Shown one piece after another: positions 58,501 through 64,000 of a stretch of DNA of 64,000 nt. The notes beneath the pieces are model-generated. The model saw only the letters and a program-made list of their open reading frames with translations. It made no database searches and was not told where the DNA came from. This DNA is from Tetradesmus obliquus. Its lineage: Eukaryota > Chlorophyta > Chlorophyceae > Sphaeropleales > Scenedesmaceae. Numbering within the stretch: the first letter of the stretch is position 1; the number at the start of each line of letters is the position of its first letter. The DNA lies in assembly GCA_030272155.1 (NCBI GenBank), contig CP126192.1, positions 3,754,501 to 3,818,500 on the forward strand, read 5' to 3'. The position numbers and the translations under genes are program-made.

Positions 58501-60195
58501 AGTGAGGCGGCTAGGTTTTAAAAGGAGTGTGTGTGGGCGATGAGCACAGCTTGATTAAGCAGTACGTTGCGTTGGGCTTTTAGATGTGGACGGACGGTGC
58601 AGCTTTATGCTGGCTGCAATCGACAGCAGCAGCAGCAGCAGTGCTGTTGTGTGGTGTCGTGGTGTTTCTTAGTGCTGTGGCTGCACACAGGTTGTTGCCT
58701 GTTGGGTTTGAAGCGGAGTCTAGCAGACACAAGTGGTAGGTTCAGCGGACGCACACGCTGTGCCGTTTGCTGTCGTTGACACTGTGCTTTGCTCATTGGT
58801 TCAGGCAAGTTGCTGAGTGATGGCTCTTGCTGTGGCCTTTCTTGGCAGTGGAAGCGCTTTGCAGTCAGCAAAAAGTACGGTGTGTGCTTTGCGTGAAGTT
58901 AGCCGGTGATGCAGGCTTGTGTGTTTTGGCACCTGGCCACGAGTCGCCAGCAACCAGTTGCAATGTCTAGCTTCCTGTTGCGACGAGCGCGTATGTGTGT
59001 TTAAGTTGTTGTGGCATCCAGCTGATGCAGTGGCTTCAGCTTGGGACAGCACGGTCCGTATTATTGGTATGTATCTGGCTGTGGTGCCAGTGGCACTGCG
59101 TCAGGCGTGCCCTGATCATTATATTGCCAAGCTGGCTCACCCTGGTGTCTATTGTGTCAAAACTACAGCAGCCGCAGCTGCACCGTTGGGCACACAGCCT
59201 TGCTGCACTACATGAGCACGTTGCGTGCCACTGTGGGCATGTCGAGCGTGTTCTCAACATGCAAGTTAACTGCAACGTTGCTGCGCACGATGTACAAAAC
59301 AGCTTGTAGTGCCCCCTTGTATTCCCTATGTTGTGCGTGCCTGTCTTAGGCAGAGTGTGGACCCATGTTCATATCTGCTGGCGGTCCCTTTGTAAGAGAT
59401 CTGAAACTAATTTTGAACGGCGGCTTGACCAGGTGCAAGCAAATTCTTTTTTTTTTTTGTTACCAGGGGGGACGAAATCCTACTGGCTAGTCACACGCAG
59501 CAGCCAGGCGAAGCAATTTCTTTCCAAGCTTAAGCGAACGTGTAGCTGCTAACTCTTACAGAACCCTTACAAAAGCGCTTCCGGTCACTGTGCAGTCAGA
59601 TTAACACTGTACACATGTGTCCAACTTGCAAGTTATCCAACTCTGCTGCTGGTTTGGCTAGGCCCTGCTGCCCGCACGCAGCAGCTGCTGCAGAGGTATG
59701 GCTGGGCCCTAGGGATCCACTAGGCTGCTTCATGATATCGCATTACTGACACACCTTAGCATCACACTGAAACTGCCACACCTGCATGCTTCTGGCAGCA
59801 CGACAACAGTTTTGATTCTTCCTCAGTAAACACACAGGCAGACGCGTGACGGTGCAAGTTACAGCGAGCCCAGTGCAGCCCTGGGACTAATCCATCTCAA
59901 AGCCATGCCACTACAAACATGTATCTCTGCTGGAAGCTGCGTGCCAGCTGGAACACCGCAGCACCATCTAGCTGTGGCAGCTGCAACACCCTCCACCACC
60001 ACTGACTGCACCCACCAGCCTCACCAATACAGCTGCCTGCACAGCAGCAGCTGCATGGCCCAGCTGCGCACCAGCCGCCGCATGCTGCCCAGCACCCCAG
60101 CCGCCAGCCTGCTGCTGCTGCTGCTGCCGCCTGCTGCGCTGCAGCCGCCAGCCGCAGCACAGCGCAGCTCCAGCTGCTGCTGCTGCTGCAGCTGC
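58501..60195. other. Convergent intergenic region, TOM1-like and RPL18 3' ends
   Basis: About 1.7 kb with two 3' UTRs and no credible ORF. A run of T (about 59447-59458) and several TTACA motifs (59548, 59565, 59859) lie toward the RPL18 side. Confidence 0.4.
59859..59863 (-). terminator. Candidate UGUAA poly(A) signal for RPL18
   Basis: TGTAA on the minus strand lies 333 bases after the RPL18 stop. Two further TTACA motifs lie about 300 bases beyond. Five-base matches are weak evidence. Confidence 0.3.
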
Positions 60196-62449
60196 TTAGG
60201 CCTTGTAGCCGCGGCTCTTCCTGCGGCCACGCGCCTTCTCGAACTTGCGGCCCTTTGCGCGCACGTAGGGCTTGGTGCTGCTGTGGGGCACACCGGGGGC
60301 GGGGCCAAAGTGCTTGACTGCCTCGCGGCTGTTCTTGGGGCCGCGCAGCAGCACGCAGTCCTTGCCAGTGGGGCGCTCCAGCGCCAGCTGGTCAAAGGTC
60401 AGGCACTCGCCGCCAGCCTGGGGCAGGGCAGAAAGTGTCAAAGACACAGCATAACAGATGGCAGCAGCAGGGGTCGAGACGGGTCAGAAGAGCCAAGCAA
60501 AGCATGATGGTGACAAGGAAGCTGGGTGACACTTGCAATGCAACTGCTGATCATGCAGATCCCCCGTAGACGACGCAGACGATGCAGAAGAGATGCAACA
60601 TACGTAGCGCAGCAGGTGAAGCGTCATCAGACTTGGCATTCAAGCTCCGCATCACGTGCTGTGCTACGCTTGTTGGCAACAGCCCTGATGGCAAGACATT
60701 GGGTTGCCAGCTGTGCAACACCAGCTAATGCTGCAGGCGGTCACAGAGGGTGAAGCTGAACTGATCAGATGCATGGCGCACAAGCCGAGAAAGGCACAAC
60801 GCTTCACAACGGCATGCACCACGACATGTGCATGCCATATGCTATGCAGAAAATCATACACATACGAGCTGCACCGCCCCTCCTCCCCTGACTGCCCCTG
60901 ACTGCCCGCTGCAAAACCAGTGCGCCGCAACCACCAGTCGACGCACTGCTGCTGCTTATGACTGCAGCTGCCCTCTGGCTGCAGCCTGAGACTGCCTGCT
61001 GCGGCGGCTGCTACTGCTGCTGCTGCTGCTGCAGCAACGCTGCACCTGCAGGTTGCTGCTGCTGCTGCTGCAGGAACTGCCAGCACATGCACGCTGCCAA
61101 TGTAAGCAGACGCGCTGGCATGCAGGACCGCACAGCGCACAGCTCGCTACGACCAGCAACTTAATGCTCCTGCTGCTGCTGCTGCTGCCAAAGTGGTGTG
61201 TTGCGACGCTGCCAACTACTAGCGACGCGCATGTTGCTGCTACTGCTGGCTGGCATACACACAGCGCCACAGTGCTGCGGCCCAGCAACTTGATGAGCTG
61301 CGGGCGGCGCCGGCATAGCGTGATCCACAACACCCTTTGCGGCTCTTCAAAAGTGCCAAGCCTGCTGCTGCTTGCTCCTGCCACTGACTCACAAGCCGCA
61401 AGCTTTGGCCAGCAGCACCTCCTGACCTGCTGCTTTTGATGCAGGTGCAGCTGCTCTGCCTGCCTGCTTGGCCACACGCCTGCAGCAAGCTGTGCTGTGT
61501 GCAGGTGCAGCTGCCAGACTTGCCTCACAGCAGCTCCGCCTACTGCTGCCAGCGCTCCCTGAGCAGCATCCTGCGCTGATGCCGTGCATGTTGCCGCGCA
61601 CAGCCAGTGCTGCTGCTGGTGCTGCTGCCAGTCACTGTTTTGGTAAGCAGCTGCTGCTGCTGCTGCTGTGTTGCCGGTGAGCTTGCACCAGCTCGCCGCT
61701 GCTGCTGCACCCTCCAGTGCTCCAGGCGCAGCTGCCACACAGCTGATCCAGCAGAGATGCCCGCGTTTGCTGGTTGCTGGGCACTGCTGAAGCCACAGCA
61801 CACTGTGCCTCCTGGCGGCAGCGGCTGCTGCTGCTGCTCCAGCGCGCTGCAGTAAGCGCCTGCTTACCGCCCTCCCTCCCTGCCCAGCCCCCTGCAGCCC
61901 CTGCAGATCAGTTTCTCACCTTCACGATGCGTGCACGGGCGGTCTCAGTAAACCTGAGGGCGCACACACGCAGCTTGGGCACCTCGAACATGCGGGCGTC
62001 ATCTGTGACAGTGGCCACCAGCACAGCGATCTTGTCCTCCTGCAGCAACCAAAACGTCGTTCAGCTTTCAAACCATCGTTTCAGCTGTCCTGCTGCGTGA
62101 GTGAGCGCGTGTCCTTACCTTGCCGGCCATGAACTGGGCAAGCTTGGACAGTGACAGAGGAGGCCTGTTTGTCTTGGACATAAACAGCCTCTTCAGCACC
62201 ACCTGGTTAAAGTTGCTGTCGGTACGCCTCACCAGGAAGCGGTAAAGCTGCAGCAGCATGTACATGAGCAAGTTAGTGAGGGCTGGATGGCAGCAAGCAG
62301 CAGCAGCACACCATCAGCAGACAAGCAGCATGGCCCGTTTCTGTGCATAAACACACCTTCACCAGCAGCTTCAGGTACACATTGTCGCTCTTGGGCGCGG
62401 TCCTGGCCGTCTTCTTGTTCCGGCCACCGGCGATCAAATCGATACCCAT
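60196..62449 (-). CDS. RPL18: Cytosolic 60S ribosomal protein L18 (eL18)
   Basis: A structural protein of the large cytosolic ribosomal subunit. Four exons join without gaps to 187 residues, the normal length: 62357-62449, 62119-62247, 61920-62039 and 60196-60417. Landmarks are [90 protein letters not shown] and the basic end [19 protein letters not shown]. The start context is ACCCATGG on the complementary reading. Introns 1 and 2 are short, but intron 3 is 1502 bases, unusual for so small a gene. The upstream region lies between 62450 and the CEP19-like gene. Confidence 0.98.
60418..61919 (-). other. Long CAG/CTG-rich intron 3 of RPL18
   Basis: The intron is 1502 bases against about 110-200 for the others. 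It is packed with short CTG runs on the plus strand (CAG on the sense strand), especially at 60990-61080 and 61600-61860. This opens a 281-codon minus-strand frame (60956-61801) that is low complexity and matches nothing. I looked for a C/D-box snoRNA, common in ribosomal-protein introns. A TGATGA-like box near 60624 had no D box at a suitable distance. Confidence 0.6.
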
Positions 62450-63441
62450 GGTGGCTCTCTTGATTTCTCCTCAGAAACCACACCACGGTGAAAGAGGGAG
62501 AGCTGGAGGGAGCGTGTTGCTTTTGCAGCACAGAAGCCGCCGGACCCTCAACCCCAGGACCCTCAACCAGGGATGGTGCGAGGCGTCGTCAATGCTGCGT
62601 TGGTTCGTGAGCTACATGTTGTCGTGGCTTGATCTTGGCTGAAAGATTCGTTTGCAGCGTTGCTGTGACCATTCTTTCTGTATTGCTGTCCCTCCCAACG
62701 TCTAGGCATTCCCCGCGCGCAGAGGCTGCTGACTCCTTGGTGAACTGGTCATAGATGAGTTGCTAATAAGAGCTTTTGGCCCTGTCGGTGCCATGGGAGA
62801 GCTGCAACAGCGCTGCCGCTGTGCTGTTGCTGCTACAGGTACTGCAGGCTGCAACACCAGTATCTGGTACACAACTAGTTTGCAAGCAGGCACTGTAGTC
62901 GGCACACTGCCAAGATAGCTGTCAGAACGGCTAGTCACTAAGGTGAGTGCGATGCTGTCAGCGTTGTGGGTGAGAGGCAGTCATACATCTGGCAAGATTG
63001 CGTGTCGTCCCGCTGACTGTGACAGCTTCACAATGGGCATGGCAGCCTGCCCAATTAGTCTGGTGGTGACTGAAGAAGGTGCCTGGGAGCCAGCTGGTAG
63101 TGTGTGCATCTGACAAACTAGAATTGCATTAGAACAATGTTCTCAGCTGGCTGTTGCGGGTAAGTCCTATGGGTGCTTGGTGTTGAGCCTGTCACGTACG
63201 TGCAAGGCATGCACACCGTGGCGTGGTTGGGCTCGCATGGGGCTGGCTGATGCCACGCGCTGCGCTATAGGGTCCAACACTCCACCACCACGGCCACAGC
63301 CATTGCAGTGCTTGCGCTGCAGTGGCACTCGCTGCAGTTCGCGCTGGTAGCCTGGCTGCTGCATCCTGCCTACCAGTATCCTGCAAGCCGTTGCCTTGAA
63401 GCAGCTGCTACTGTCATGCAGCTGCTGCTTGCGGCTGACCC
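62450..63441. other. Intergenic region: RPL18 upstream and CEP19-like 3' region
   Basis: Both flanking genes are on the minus strand. The region should hold the RPL18 promoter and leader and the 3' UTR of the CEP19-like gene. No ORF here resembles a protein. Confidence 0.4.
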
Positions 63442-64000
63442 TCACTCTTCATCGTCCCAATCATTGCCGCCCTGCACTGGAGCGAAGTCAGCCTGCAGGC
63501 AGCACACCACGCAAGCGTGCTGTAAGCATCATGCAGGCGTCGTAGCAACTGAGTGGCATACGGAGTAGAAGGGGCTATAGATTCTCGGCTTGGCAGCACT
63601 GCCTTGGCCAGTGCGCGTGTGGTGCACGTGTGGTGCGGCAGGCAGCCAAACCATTGTCTCACCTGAGCTACAGTGCACTTGCTACGCAGCAACCCAGGGG
63701 CACTTTTTCTGGCTCCCTTCCTTGCATTCATGCATGCCTGGTGTTGTGCCAGGCTTTGCCTGATTGCCAGCCTCACCTGCTTGTCGTAGATGTAGCCAGC
63801 GTCACCTGGCTTCAGCAGGTTCTGCCGGAATGCAGCGTTCATCTGGGCCTGCAGCAGCAACAGTTGAGACAAGTCTCGGCAAGACTACTGCTAGCAGGCT
63901 GCGAGCGCTACTAGCTGCTCGAGTGCGACTGGCTGCAACCATAGATAGCTACTGCTAGTTGGTAGTACCTGTCGCGGCATATGGCAAACCAGGGAGCACA
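63442..64000 (-). CDS. CEP19-like protein, C-terminal exons (truncated by the window edge)
   Basis: Two exons are clear: 63777-63848 (AQMNAAFRQNLLKPGDAGYI plus YDKQ) and 63442-63492 (ADFAPVQGGNDWDDEE and stop). The pattern of a helix, then KPGDxGYxYD, then a short acidic end with GxxxWD, matches the C-terminus of CEP19, a centrosome and basal-body protein that recruits factors for ciliogenesis. The next exon upstream may end at about 63969 (donor GTACTACC), but its frame is uncertain and most of the gene lies off the right edge. The call rests on a short match from memory; another coiled-coil protein with a similar tail is possible. Confidence 0.5.

Noticed and set aside
60600..60640. C/D-box snoRNA in RPL18 intron 3
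   Set aside because: A TGATGA-like C box is present on the sense strand, but no CTGA box follows within the normal 60-100 bases.
60956..61801. 281-codon minus-strand ORF in RPL18 intron 3
   Set aside because: It is created by triplet repeats (Gln/Ala/Ser runs) inside a well-supported intron; no start context or conserved motif.

Overview
The window is nuclear DNA from a unicellular green alga, most likely a chlorophycean. Genes are dense and intron-rich, with GT-AG introns of mostly 80-300 bases, GC-rich exons, and CAG/CTG triplet runs everywhere. The gene content fits: an axonemal inner-arm dynein heavy chain, a nuclear accD with a transit peptide, and a plant-type TOM1/THH1 membrane protein. 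No bacterial, viral or mobile-element genes were recognised. I built exon models by hand from splice sites and reading phase. Most of the complete models close exactly in frame.

Layout, left to right. (1) 19-452 (-): RNA polymerase I/III subunit RPAC2, 3' end uncertain or off the edge; divergent from (2) 885-5131 (+), a SAPS-domain phosphatase regulatory subunit. (3) 5772-32056 (+): a 65-exon gene for a 4680-residue dynein heavy chain that resembles DNAH10 / Chlamydomonas DHC1 (1-alpha chain of I1/f dynein); it fills 41% of the window. (4) 32674-36294 (-): a GSA-aminomutase-like class III aminotransferase ending in the peroxisomal signal SKL. (5) 37531-41240 (+): plastid acetyl-CoA carboxylase beta subunit, nuclear encoded. 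(6) about 43100-47664 (+, 5' end unresolved): a protein with three copies of an SH3-like module and a long Ser-rich tail. (7) 49091-50495 (-): a small RING-finger protein. (8) 51227-55482 (-): an equilibrative nucleoside transporter. (9) 56118-58500 (+): a TOM1/THH1 family protein. (10) 60196-62449 (-): ribosomal protein eL18. (11) 63442 to the right edge (-): the C-terminal part of a CEP19-like protein.

These are unrelated housekeeping and cilium genes rather than a pathway cluster. Two (the dynein and the CEP19-like gene) are cilium or basal-body genes, so the organism keeps a flagellar programme.

The most unusual signal is structural. Exon-intron junctions are repeatedly caught in short tandem duplications: a tripled donor at 45848-45934, a doubled acceptor plus exon start in the TOM1 gene (58151-58340), a decayed copy of an accD exon start (39481-39513), and a minisatellite running into a dynein acceptor (9429-9541). 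Long CTG runs also sit directly against 3' splice sites, the longest with 31 units (44916-45008).
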